In this document: piece after piece, positions 41,853 to 50,017 of the stretch
How the letters are laid out: each line of letters starts with the position of its first letter
How positions within the stretch are numbered: position 1 is the stretch's first letter
DNA from: JBGCEZ01 sp045106735
GTDB taxonomy: Bacteria > Planctomycetota > Phycisphaerae > Phycisphaerales > SM1A02
Reading direction: 5' to 3'
Assembly (NCBI GenBank): GCA_045106735.1
Contig: JBGCEZ010000032.1
Location: 14,203-78,202 of the forward strand
DNA: 64,000 nucleotides
Translations under genes and position numbers: made by a program
Notes under the pieces: generated by a model
The model's input: only the letters and a program-made list of their open reading frames with translations
Databases searched by the model: none
What the model was told of the DNA's origin: nothing

Positions 41853-42473
41853 ATGAGCGTCACGGCGGAGAAGATGGCGGCGCACCTGCGCCGCGCGGTG
41901 CAGGCGGTGTTCGACCGCGGTCTCAATGACCCACGGGTCAGAGGGCTGGTGTCGGTCACGCGCATTGAGCTGTCTCCGGACTTCCGGGACGCCACGGTCT
42001 TCGTGTCGATCATGCCCGAAGAGCATGCCGAATTGACGATGCACGGCGTGAAGGCAGCCACCGGGCACATCCGCTCGCAAGTCGCCCGTCGGGCGAATCT
42101 GCCGCGAACCCCGATCATGCACTTCAAGCACGATATTGTCATGCGGCGTGAGCAAGACGTGCTGGCCGCCATCGCGCGGGCCACGGCCGAGGACGAAGCA
42201 ATCGCCAGGGCGCGGGATGCGTCTCGGCCGGGTGGGGCGGGCGTTGATGGTGTGAACGTCGATCCGGCCACGTTGGCGGCGTTCGACGCATTCCTGGAGG
42301 AGACGGGGGCCGCGCCTCCGCCGCCGAAGCCGGTGCCGGGTTGGGACGACGAGCCGGCGAGCGAACCAGCGAGCGACGGTGGGGCAGACGTTCCGCAGTC
42401 CAAGACGGGTTCCGAACGTCCCCACGACACTGCAGATGGTCCGGCCACGAAGCAGGACGACAACGACGATTGA
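41853..42473 (+). CDS. rbfA: Ribosome-binding factor A with long acidic tail
   Basis: A 206-residue RbfA. The KH-like core (residues 1-120) has LRRAVQAVFDRGLNDPRVRGLVSVTRIELSPDFRDATVFVS and RRANLPRTPIMHFKHD, the family hallmarks. It binds 16S rRNA near helix 1/helix 44 during 30S maturation. The last 85 residues are a Pro/Asp-rich low-complexity tail not found in short RbfA proteins. It lies 18 bp after infB, in the usual nusA-infB-rbfA order. Confidence 0.94.
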   Translation: MSVTAEKMAAHLRRAVQAVFDRGLNDPRVRGLVSVTRIELSPDFRDATVFVSIMPEEHAELTMHGVKAATGHIRSQVARRANLPRTPIMHFKHDIVMRREQDVLAAIARATAEDEAIARARDASRPGGAGVDGVNVDPATLAAFDAFLEETGAAPPPPKPVPGWDDEPASEPASDGGADVPQSKTGSERPHDTADGPATKQDDNDD

Positions 42474-42572
42474 TGCGACACACGTCGGTCGAGCTGCGCT
42501 TCGCTGCGTTTGCTCCGCCGACGTGACCCGATTCGACGATGCGGCCCCGCGGCCGCTTGGGAACCAGACCAC

Positions 42573-43667
42573 GTGAGCAAGTCCAGTCCAGACCCGGCGA
42601 AGGCCCTTCAATCCTTCCTCGCCCAGTGCCTCAAGTCGGCTTCGAAGGCCGAGACGCCGATGCCGGATCAGGACGATCCGGTGGCGGTCCTGGTGCAGAG
42701 TTTCCTCATGTGGGAAGCCTCGGAGGAGAAGGCCGCGGCGGCGTACGCCAAGTTGCGCAAGTCATTCGTCGACTTCAACGATCTTCGCGTGTCGATGGCG
42801 CCCGAGGTCGTGGCGGTGATCGGAAGCCGGTACCCGGCGGCCGATGACCGGTGCCGCCGGCTTCGCAGCGCATTGCGTGCGGTCTACGTGCGCGACCACG
42901 ACATGAAGATGGACTCGGCGGCGGCCGGCGGGAAGCGAAACATCCGCCGCTACGTCGAGCAGCTTGATGGCATGATGCCGTACGTCGTGGAGCGGGTCCT
43001 TTTGGTCGCATTCGGTGTCCACGCGATGCCCGCCGATGAATCGCTGCGGCTTCGCCTCGTGGAAGCCGGGGCGATGGAAGCCGATTCGACGGTGGAAGAC
43101 GCGGTCGGTCTGCTGCTTCGGAACGTCAAGGCGGCCGACGCCTTGAAGACCCATCTGGCGATCCAAGCCTGGATGGACGAGAACGGGGCCCCCAAGGGAT
43201 CCTCGCCGCTGGCCGCGATGCTGCCCCAGACGCCGGCCCTCCGCTCGAGCCCGTCGCCGTCCAGCGCGAAGTCGGGCTCCAAGTCCGGCGCCAAGTCGGG
43301 CTCAAAGTCCGGCGTGGGAACCGGGCGCTCGGCCCCCGCGAAGAAGTCGGCGGCAGACGTGGAAGCCAAGTCGGCGGCCAAACCCGCGGCGAAGTCGAAG
43401 TCGGCGGCTCCGGCTTCGGGCAAGCCCGCGGCGAAGACCGCGTCGAAGCCGGCCGCCAAACCCGCTTCAAAGAAGACCACGACCAAGAAGACGACGTCCA
43501 AGACGTCGGCCAAGACCACCACCAAGAAGACGGCAACCCAGTCTTCCACGTCGAAGAAGACGACGACGTCGAAGAAGACCACGGGCACCAAGACCACGAC
43601 CAAGAAGAAGACGACGACGCGGTCGACGACCAAGAAGTCCACCGCCCGCAAGACAGCCAGCAAGTAA
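42573..43667 (+). CDS. Histone H1-like protein with an endonuclease III-like helical domain
   Basis: A 364-residue basic protein. The N-terminal 205 residues are all-helical. The segment 131-165 (LDGMMPYVVERVLLVAFGVHAMPADESLRLRL) aligns by eye with the HhH-to-catalytic-Asp region of endonuclease III-type glycosylases. The catalytic lysine and the four iron-sulfur Cys are missing, so glycosylase activity is unlikely. From about residue 229 the protein is a Lys/Ala/Ser/Thr tail of KSGSKSG, AKPAA and KKTTTKK-like steps, resembling eukaryotic histone H1 tails and known bacterial H1-like proteins. It probably binds and compacts DNA. GTG 42573 is chosen because the helical homology starts shortly after it. 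It lies 99 bp after rbfA. Confidence 0.7.
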   Translation: MSKSSPDPAKALQSFLAQCLKSASKAETPMPDQDDPVAVLVQSFLMWEASEEKAAAAYAKLRKSFVDFNDLRVSMAPEVVAVIGSRYPAADDRCRRLRSALRAVYVRDHDMKMDSAAAGGKRNIRRYVEQLDGMMPYVVERVLLVAFGVHAMPADESLRLRLVEAGAMEADSTVEDAVGLLLRNVKAADALKTHLAIQAWMDENGAPKGSSPLAAMLPQTPALRSSPSPSSAKSGSKSGAKSGSKSGVGTGRSAPAKKSAADVEAKSAAKPAAKSKSAAPASGKPAAKTASKPAAKPASKKTTTKKTTSKTSAKTTTKKTATQSSTSKKTTTSKKTTGTKTTTKKKTTTRSTTKKSTARKTASK

Positions 43668-43723
43668 CCGGCGCCATCAGCAGCTCGCGCCGGCCCACGG
43701 TTCATTCCAACGGGGAGCGCGCG

Positions 43724-46700
43724 GTGATTCGAGCGACGAGTCAAGTTGGTCGTGGTGTCCACGGTGTCAACGGCGATTCGGCCGGGTCGGTGGCCCACGC
43801 CGGCTCAGCCACGCCAACGAAGATGACGGGCCCGGCGACGATCGGACTGGCGTTGGTGGCCGCCGTCTTGCTCGGCGTCCCCGTCGGCTGCGGCGGCGCG
43901 AGCCGGACAACTGCAAAACAGCCGGAAGCGGACAGCGGGCCTGAGCGATGGCCTCAGTCCGTCCATGTCAGCACGTCGATCGGTGTCGAACCGCCCGGCG
44001 ACGGCGCCGGAGCCGGGGCCACCGGGCCGACCGTTGGATCCCGGGTGGGGGTCAGCCGGCGCCTCGGCTTGCGCGACGCGGCCAGCGAGATCGAGCAGAC
44101 GTTGCCCGCCGGGTTTGGCGTGGCGCTGCTCGCGTCCACCACGGAACAGCTCGCGGCCGCCGATGCCGCGCGATCGGCGGCCCGCGCGGCATTCGGTCCC
44201 ACGCTCCGTCCGTCGCACATCGCCCTTGAGCACCTCGCCGGCCGGCTTGAAGATCGCGACAATCCCGCGTTCTTCGCTCGCTTGTCCGTGGCCGCGCGCC
44301 GGCGCATCGCCGCGGCCGCGGACGCCCCCACGAGCTGGGAGATGCAGCAGCAGTGGAGGGCCCGTGGAACGCAGATGGGCGACCCTCCGGGGCACGCTTC
44401 GGCGCCGACGGTGCCGGACGGACCGGTGGTCGCCGATGCCGAATCCGCGCCGGATCGCCGGCCGCGGCTCGACGGTGCCGGCGCCGGCACCCAAGCTGGA
44501 CCCGGCCTCCCCTCGGGACCGACTGCCCGGGTCGCCAACCTGATTCGGGCCGACATGACCATCGCCGAACTGATGGCCGCGATCCCCGCGCCGCCTCGCC
44601 CGGCGGCTCCCCCGCGCGCCCCGGACGCCCCGTCGACCGGCCGGTCGGCCAGCGAAAATCGCATGGAAGCCGATCGCCGCTACGTGCGTGGGGCCTCGGC
44701 GTTCGTCGACGGTCAGACCGTTCGCGCGATTCTGGATCTCGAGCGGGCCGCGGCGTTGGATCCGAGCAGCGTCGCCGTGCGCCGAATGCTCGGCCGGGCG
44801 TACGGGGCGATCGGCAACCGAGCGCGGGCGGAGATTGCGTGGACTGCCGCGTTGACCATCGAGCCAGGCCACGCGGAGTCTTCGGCGTCCCTTGCCCTCA
44901 TTCGACTGCGGCAGGGGGATCCGATGGCGGCGCTGGGATGGCTGCGGCCGTGGATCGAGCCTGGCGGTGAACCGGCGACGGTCGCCATGGTGTTGACGGC
45001 GATGGATGCCGCCCGCCAGCTCGGCGCATCGGGGGCGGTCCTGGACTTGGCCGACCGAACGCGCGAGCCAGATTTTGCTGTGGCGTCCAATTCGTCGGCC
45101 AATCGTGCACGACTCGCCGGTGCACCTCGGGCCGACGAACCTTGGTTGATCGATGCGGTCGTGGCCGACGCCCTCGCCGAGTTGGACGCGTGGTCTGGCT
45201 CGCTCGGCGCGGCGATCCGGGCCTGGGAAGGATGGCGTTTGGCGTCGACCTCCGCTCCCTCGGGACCCGGCGCGGGCTATCCCCCGATCGAATTGACCAC
45301 CCGGATCGTGCGGGCCGCACTGCAACTCGGTGAGCCGGCGGTGGCCCGCGCGGCGATTGCCGCCCACGCGCGGCAGGTCCCGGGCATCCGGCCAGTGGAT
45401 GCGGTGGATGCCGTGGACACGGTGGATACGGCGGGAACGCCGCCGTCGTCGGCACCCAATGAACACGCCATCCGCGCGGCCGACGAAGCGATTGCCCTGT
45501 CGGCGTGGATGCTGGATGCCTCGGATCACCACGGCGCCGCGAGTGTTGAACTGCTGATGGTCGCCATGCTCGAGCGCCGCGCCGCCGGCGGAGCGGGCGA
45601 GTCGCCCACCGGGGCCGCGGATTTTGGTGCGGCGGTGCTTGATGCCCGGGCGCGGATCGCGGTGCACGCGGTTGCCCGGGAAGTGGCCGTCCCAATGCCC
45701 GTTTCGGCGGCGCTTGCTGCCCGCGATGGGGCGGACGATCAAGTGCGTGCCCCCGGCGCTGCGTTGCTCGCGGCGGTGCGAGCGGTGGCGGAAATCGGAA
45801 CGATCGAGCGAGCCGGTACCGTCGGAACGCGGATCCTGGATGCCGGGAGTGTGCGCGGCCCGCAGTGGCCGCACGCGGTTCCGCATATCGCCGAACGTGG
45901 CGGACGCGTCCTCCGGTCGCTGCCATCGCCGCTCACGTTGGACATGGCGCGGGCGGCGTTTGAGTTGGCCGAGTCAACCGAAGACCGCATGGTGCTGGTC
46001 GCGATGGTCGAGGCGACGGGGCACACCGGGGAAGCATGGCGGCTCGCCCGCCGCACGATGGAAATGGCCGGCGGGACTGTCGATTCGGATGATCGGGCGA
46101 CTGCCGGCACCATCGTTTTGGATGCCGCCGACGCCGCCGACGCCGACGCCGCCGACGCCGCCGACGCCGCCGTTGCCGCCGTTGCCGCCGCTGCCGCCGA
46201 CACCGATGCCGCCGACGCCGCGGGCACGGATGCCGATTCTCTTGCCCACGCCCACGCTTTGCTCATCCGGCTCGCGGGCCAGTTGCATGACGCCCGGGCC
46301 GTGCGCGACGCGCGGCAAGCCGCAACCGATGCCGGACCGCGGGTCGTGGACGACGCCGCGTTTCAGGCGGCTGAGCGCTTGGCATCCGCTCGCATCGAAT
46401 CCGCCGCCACCTCATCCGTGGCCACCATCGCCCGGCCAATGCGTCCGGCTGCGTTGCGTTCGCCGCTGGCGGCGCCACCCATCGATGCCGGCGACGCGCT
46501 GGACACGCTGTGTGCGACGCTCGCGGCGATCGAACGGGCGATGCTTCTCGACGTTTCGGACGCCCGGACCGCTGAACTCGTGGTCCGCCAGCGCGAACTC
46601 GTGATGCTCGCCCGGGTCCATCCGCGGGCGAGCGCGGCGTGGGCCACCGCCGCGTGGATGGCCGGGCCGCAGGGGCCGATCAGCGACCAGCGACGGGCGG

Positions 46701-48559
46701 CCGAGCTTCGCCGGATATGGGAGGCGGCGGCGCCCGGCGACCCAGGGCTGCGGCGGGCGCGGCGCTTCTCCGCCCAAGCGGCCGGACGAACCGAAGCTGT
46801 TCTGGCCGCCGCACGGCTGGATCGCGCCGTCGATTCGTCCGATCGGCTCGCCATTCAAGACCTCTTGGCCGCCACCGAACGGCGAGCCGGGCACGACGTG
46901 GCCATCCTCGAAGCGCTCCGTGCATTGGCCCTGCATCCAGCTGACCCGGGCCGGGCCGAAGCGTTGATGCGATTGGAAGTCAGCGCAATTTCGCCCGACG
47001 TGGCGTGGACGCGGATTCGTTCGCGCTTGGCCGCCGCCCCCGGAGATTTGGTCGCCATGCGGCTTGGCGAGATCGCCGCCGGGATTGCGGGCGAACCGTT
47101 GACCCGCCTCGTGCTGGCCGAGGAACGGCTCTTGCGCCGGCCGGAGAGTCCCCGTCGTTCCTTGTTGATTGCTGGCTTGTCGCGCGATGCCGGACAGACC
47201 ACCGAAGTCGTCGAGGAGCTTCGGCGTTTTCTCGATGTGCTCGACGACGCGAGTGGGCCGGACATCCTTGGGGCCGCGTCGATTCTGGAGCAAGTTGGCG
47301 GTGCATCGGCCATCGAGGTGACCATCGAGATGGCCGAACGGATCATCGATCGTCCCGAGCCGGAGCTCGATGACCTGGTGCTGCGAGCGGTCCGCAAGAC
47401 CGGGCTCAATGATCCCGCCGGCGACCGGTTCGGCCAATTGGCCACCGCGGCTGCGGTTCGCACGCTCTCGCGACGCCCCGATCAGGGCGAGACGATCCTG
47501 CCCTGGCGCGATCTCGCCCAGCGGTTCATCGACGCCGGTTCGCCCGAAGCGGCGGTCCGGGCGCTGGCCATTCGGGCGGTGGTCGAATCGACGATGGCCG
47601 ACGCCCGCCCGGTGCGGCGCGATCCGGCGGACGTCGAACAACTCTTGGCCACGATGCTCATCGCGGCGGAGTCGTCCGTCGCCGCCGCGGCCGAGTCGGA
47701 CCCCGGCGGGCCATCGTCCCGCGTGGCGTTGCTCGTGCCCCGCGGCGCGTTCTCGCTGGACGCCACGCGCGCCGTGGCCTCCGAGTGGCGCGTCGAAGAG
47801 GCGTCCGGCGACGTGGGAACGATCACCGCGTGGGTCGCCGACGACCTCGTGCGCAGCGGAGGGGTGGTCCGCTTCATCGACGGGATGGATGTCGCCGGCG
47901 ATGTGGTCGGCGACGCGGCTGCGGACCCTGCGTGGCGCCGAGCCGCCGCCCTCCATCGTGGCGCGGGCATGCACCGCTTGGCGGGGGCCAACGCGCTGGC
48001 CCTGGACCTGATGCGGGAGGCGGCCGCGACGGCCGCGCGCGTCCCGGGATTGCTCAACGACCTCGGCTACTCGGAGCTCGAGTCCGCGCGAACCGCGGGG
48101 GACGCGGCCCGGGTGACACAGGCGATCGCGTGGATCGAACAAGCAGCGGCCGCCGCGCCCCGGGATCCATCGATCGCCGACAGCCTCGGTTGGGCCCGCT
48201 ACCACCAAGGCCAGTTCGCCGAGGCGGTGCCTCTTCTGGAGCGCGCCGCGGCGATGGACGATCCGTCGCCGGAGATTCTGTTGCACCTGGGCGATGCCCT
48301 GTGGCGACTGGACCGCCGCGATCAAGCCGCGGCCGCGTGGCGGCGGGGGGCGACGATCGCCGCGGCATCAGGATACCGATCACAATACGAACAAAGCTTT
48401 GAGGATCTGCAAACTGGCCTCTGGGGACTCCTCGTCCGCGATCCGGCCGCGATGTATGATGCGGTGCTCGCCGAGGCGGTTGACGGCATCGCCGAACGCC
48501 TCGCGGCAGTGCGAGACTCCCGGGACGTGCTCGTCACGCCGGTGTTCATCGAACGCTGA
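43724..48559 (+). CDS. Very large TPR lipoprotein of unknown function
   Basis: A 1611-residue predicted lipoprotein: a long n-region, hydrophobic core (about 41-51) and a lipobox GVPVGC with Cys56. TPR-like helical repeats are clear at about 325-430 (GRAYGAIGNRARAEIAW, GDPMAALGWL) and 1400-1540 (NDLGYSELESARTAGDAARV, DSLGWARYHQGQFAEAVPLLERA, GDALWRLDRRDQAAAAW). The middle is Ala-rich helical sequence of the same look, with a (DAADAA)n run near residue 805-840 and a VDAVDAVDTVDT run near 560. GTG 43724 has GGGGAG 7 nt upstream; a later in-frame ATG at 43823 has none. The N-terminal Cys suggests anchoring to a membrane, with the TPRs as a protein-binding scaffold outside the cytoplasm. Confidence 0.75.
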   Translation: MIRATSQVGRGVHGVNGDSAGSVAHAGSATPTKMTGPATIGLALVAAVLLGVPVGCGGASRTTAKQPEADSGPERWPQSVHVSTSIGVEPPGDGAGAGATGPTVGSRVGVSRRLGLRDAASEIEQTLPAGFGVALLASTTEQLAAADAARSAARAAFGPTLRPSHIALEHLAGRLEDRDNPAFFARLSVAARRRIAAAADAPTSWEMQQQWRARGTQMGDPPGHASAPTVPDGPVVADAESAPDRRPRLDGAGAGTQAGPGLPSGPTARVANLIRADMTIAELMAAIPAPPRPAAPPRAPDAPSTGRSASENRMEADRRYVRGASAFVDGQTVRAILDLERAAALDPSSVAVRRMLGRAYGAIGNRARAEIAWTAALTIEPGHAESSASLALIRLRQGDPMAALGWLRPWIEPGGEPATVAMVLTAMDAARQLGASGAVLDLADRTREPDFAVASNSSANRARLAGAPRADEPWLIDAVVADALAELDAWSGSLGAAIRAWEGWRLASTSAPSGPGAGYPPIELTTRIVRAALQLGEPAVARAAIAAHARQVPGIRPVDAVDAVDTVDTAGTPPSSAPNEHAIRAADEAIALSAWMLDASDHHGAASVELLMVAMLERRAAGGAGESPTGAADFGAAVLDARARIAVHAVAREVAVPMPVSAALAARDGADDQVRAPGAALLAAVRAVAEIGTIERAGTVGTRILDAGSVRGPQWPHAVPHIAERGGRVLRSLPSPLTLDMARAAFELAESTEDRMVLVAMVEATGHTGEAWRLARRTMEMAGGTVDSDDRATAGTIVLDAADAADADAADAADAAVAAVAAAAADTDAADAAGTDADSLAHAHALLIRLAGQLHDARAVRDARQAATDAGPRVVDDAAFQAAERLASARIESAATSSVATIARPMRPAALRSPLAAPPIDAGDALDTLCATLAAIERAMLLDVSDARTAELVVRQRELVMLARVHPRASAAWATAAWMAGPQGPISDQRRAAELRRIWEAAAPGDPGLRRARRFSAQAAGRTEAVLAAARLDRAVDSSDRLAIQDLLAATERRAGHDVAILEALRALALHPADPGRAEALMRLEVSAISPDVAWTRIRSRLAAAPGDLVAMRLGEIAAGIAGEPLTRLVLAEERLLRRPESPRRSLLIAGLSRDAGQTTEVVEELRRFLDVLDDASGPDILGAASILEQVGGASAIEVTIEMAERIIDRPEPELDDLVLRAVRKTGLNDPAGDRFGQLATAAAVRTLSRRPDQGETILPWRDLAQRFIDAGSPEAAVRALAIRAVVESTMADARPVRRDPADVEQLLATMLIAAESSVAAAAESDPGGPSSRVALLVPRGAFSLDATRAVASEWRVEEASGDVGTITAWVADDLVRSGGVVRFIDGMDVAGDVVGDAAADPAWRRAAALHRGAGMHRLAGANALALDLMREAAATAARVPGLLNDLGYSELESARTAGDAARVTQAIAWIEQAAAAAPRDPSIADSLGWARYHQGQFAEAVPLLERAAAMDDPSPEILLHLGDALWRLDRRDQAAAAWRRGATIAAASGYRSQYEQSFEDLQTGLWGLLVRDPAAMYDAVLAEAVDGIAERLAAVRDSRDVLVTPVFIER
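46126..46230 (+). repeat. In-frame (gccgac)n-type low-complexity repeat in the TPR lipoprotein gene
   Basis: Tandem gcc/gac codons in blocks of 6, 9 and 12 bp encode an Asp-Ala run (DAADADAADAADAAVAAV). Frame is preserved; length change by slippage would insert or delete residues in a helical linker. Confidence 0.8.
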
Positions 48560-48617
48560 ACCGTGTCGCGCTCGGAGCCGATCGCTTCTCGATCCGGTGC
48601 CGGGTGGGCGCGGCGGA

Positions 48618-48661
48618 GGCCAGATGGTGGCCAGATGGTGGCCAGCTGCTGGCCAGTTGGC
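48618..48661. repeat. 11-bp tandem repeat, 4 units
   Basis: ggccagatggt twice, then ggccagctgct and ggccagttggc. Confidence 0.9.
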
Positions 48662-48713
48662 CGCGGGTTTGCCGCGGCTTGGGCTCCGGCGAGCCGCCAG
48701 GTCGCCGCCGAGT

Positions 48714-48779
48714 GGCCGTTCATTGGCCGTCAATCGGCCGTCAATCGGCCATCGTTCGGCCTCCAGTCGTCCGTCACTG
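48714..48779. repeat. 11-bp tandem repeat, 6 units
   Basis: ggccgttcatt, ggccgtcaatc twice, ggccatcgttc, ggcctccagtc and gtccgtcactg. It is distinct in sequence from the array 53 bp upstream but has the same period and the same ggcc start. Confidence 0.9.
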
Positions 48780-48853
48780 CCGGCCGTGCTCTTCGGGGCC
48801 GGCATGCCTCGCTCGTTTCTTCCGACTCGACTCATCCCGCTTCAGGAATCTCC

Positions 48854-49603
48854 ATGGCCGGTCACAGCAAATGGGCGAACATCAAGCACCGCAAGGCCCG
48901 TCAAGACGCGGTGAAGGGCAAGGCTTGGTCCAAGTGCTCTCGCGCGATCATCGTGGCCGCTCGCGCGGGCGGTGGTGATCCGAACACGAATCTGACGCTG
49001 CGGTACGCCATCGATGAAGCCAAGGCGGCCAACATGCCGCGCGACACGATCGAGAAGGCGGTCAAGAAGGGGTCGGGCGACCTCGACAACGCCGAGCAGT
49101 ACGAAGAGATCCGCTACGAGGGCTATGGCCCGGCGGGCGTGGCGGTGATCGTCGATTGCCTCACCGACAAGACGACCCGCACCAGCCCCGAGCTGCGCAA
49201 GATGTTCGAGCGCTCGGGTGGCAACCTTGGCAAGACCGGCGCGGTGTCCTTCGGATTCGACACCAAGGGCGTGTTCCTGATCGAGGCCGAAGCGACGACC
49301 GAAGAGACGCTGATGGACGTCGCCCTGGAGCACGGGGCCGACGACGTGGTCACGTCCGAGGGCGGATTCGAAGTCACGTGCGAGCCATCTGACTTTGCCG
49401 GCTTGCGTGAGGCGCTCGATGCGGCGGAGATTGCGTTGGCCAGCGCGGAGATCACCATGATTCCGCAGACCACAATCGCCTGCGATGCGTCGACGGCGGC
49501 CAAAGTGATGCGGCTGGTCGAGGCCCTCGACGATCACGATGACGTCCAGAAGGTCCACCACAACGCCGACATTCCCGACGAGGTACTGGCCGACGGCGGC
49601 TGA
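48854..49603 (+). CDS. YebC/PmpR/TACO1-family regulator
   Basis: A 249-residue protein of the YebC/TACO1 family. The N-terminal signature MAGHSKWANIKHRKA, the block DKTTRTSPELRKMFERSGGNLGKTGAV, and the acidic surface strands are complete. Family members have been reported as transcription regulators and, more recently, as ribosome-associated factors that help translate proline-rich stretches; which applies here is open. The window's many poly-Pro-coding genes (for example the S9 peptidase) would be natural clients of the second role (inference). ATG 48854 starts the invariant MAGHSKW. Confidence 0.95.
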   Translation: MAGHSKWANIKHRKARQDAVKGKAWSKCSRAIIVAARAGGGDPNTNLTLRYAIDEAKAANMPRDTIEKAVKKGSGDLDNAEQYEEIRYEGYGPAGVAVIVDCLTDKTTRTSPELRKMFERSGGNLGKTGAVSFGFDTKGVFLIEAEATTEETLMDVALEHGADDVVTSEGGFEVTCEPSDFAGLREALDAAEIALASAEITMIPQTTIACDASTAAKVMRLVEALDDHDDVQKVHHNADIPDEVLADGG

Positions 49604-50017
49604 TCCGGCCCGGCGGCGGCCGGCCTTGGCTGGCCCGTCGTCGAAGCTTCCAAGCCCATGTTCCCCGCGACTTTCTTGCGGCGGGTCCTTGGCCATGCGG
49701 CCGAGGGACACGCCGGGGAAGCACGAACCACGGATCGCCCGCTTCGGCGTCGATCCCCCAACGCTCCGGCGATCCGGCTCCGACCCGGATCGTCAACTCG
49801 CTCCGACGACATCGCGAAACGGCTCGTCCGCGGCATTTGGGCCGCGGTTCGCGAGTCGCTTCGCCGGCGATCGCATCATGCGCTCGCCGGTGATCACCCG
49901 TGCTGGCGGCTCCGACCCGTCAGTCAGATGTGGTCGTCGTCCGCCTGCTCGCCCCGGCACCACCAATGCCGGACGCGCCGGGGGGCGTCGGCCCGGCGAT
50001 TCCATGGGAGTCGGGCA
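49604..50017. other. 414-bp stretch without a supported gene
   Basis: Open frames on both strands are Arg/Ser/His-rich, without family features. The plus frame that becomes the downstream protein is open from 49658, so a longer N-terminus cannot be excluded. No clear promoter, RNA or strong terminator was recognised. Confidence 0.55.

Larger units (their letters stand above)
48560..48853. other. 294-bp gap with two 11-bp repeat arrays, upstream of yebC
   Basis: It holds no credible gene. Two tandem arrays (48618-48661 and 48714-48779) occupy about a third of it, 75 bp and more before the YebC start codon. No promoter hexamers were fixed. Confidence 0.65.

Noticed and set aside
49658..50017. 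N-terminal extension of the HELGHH protein from ATG 49658
   Set aside because: The extra 120 codons give Arg/Ser/His-rich sequence without structure; kept only as an alternative start.
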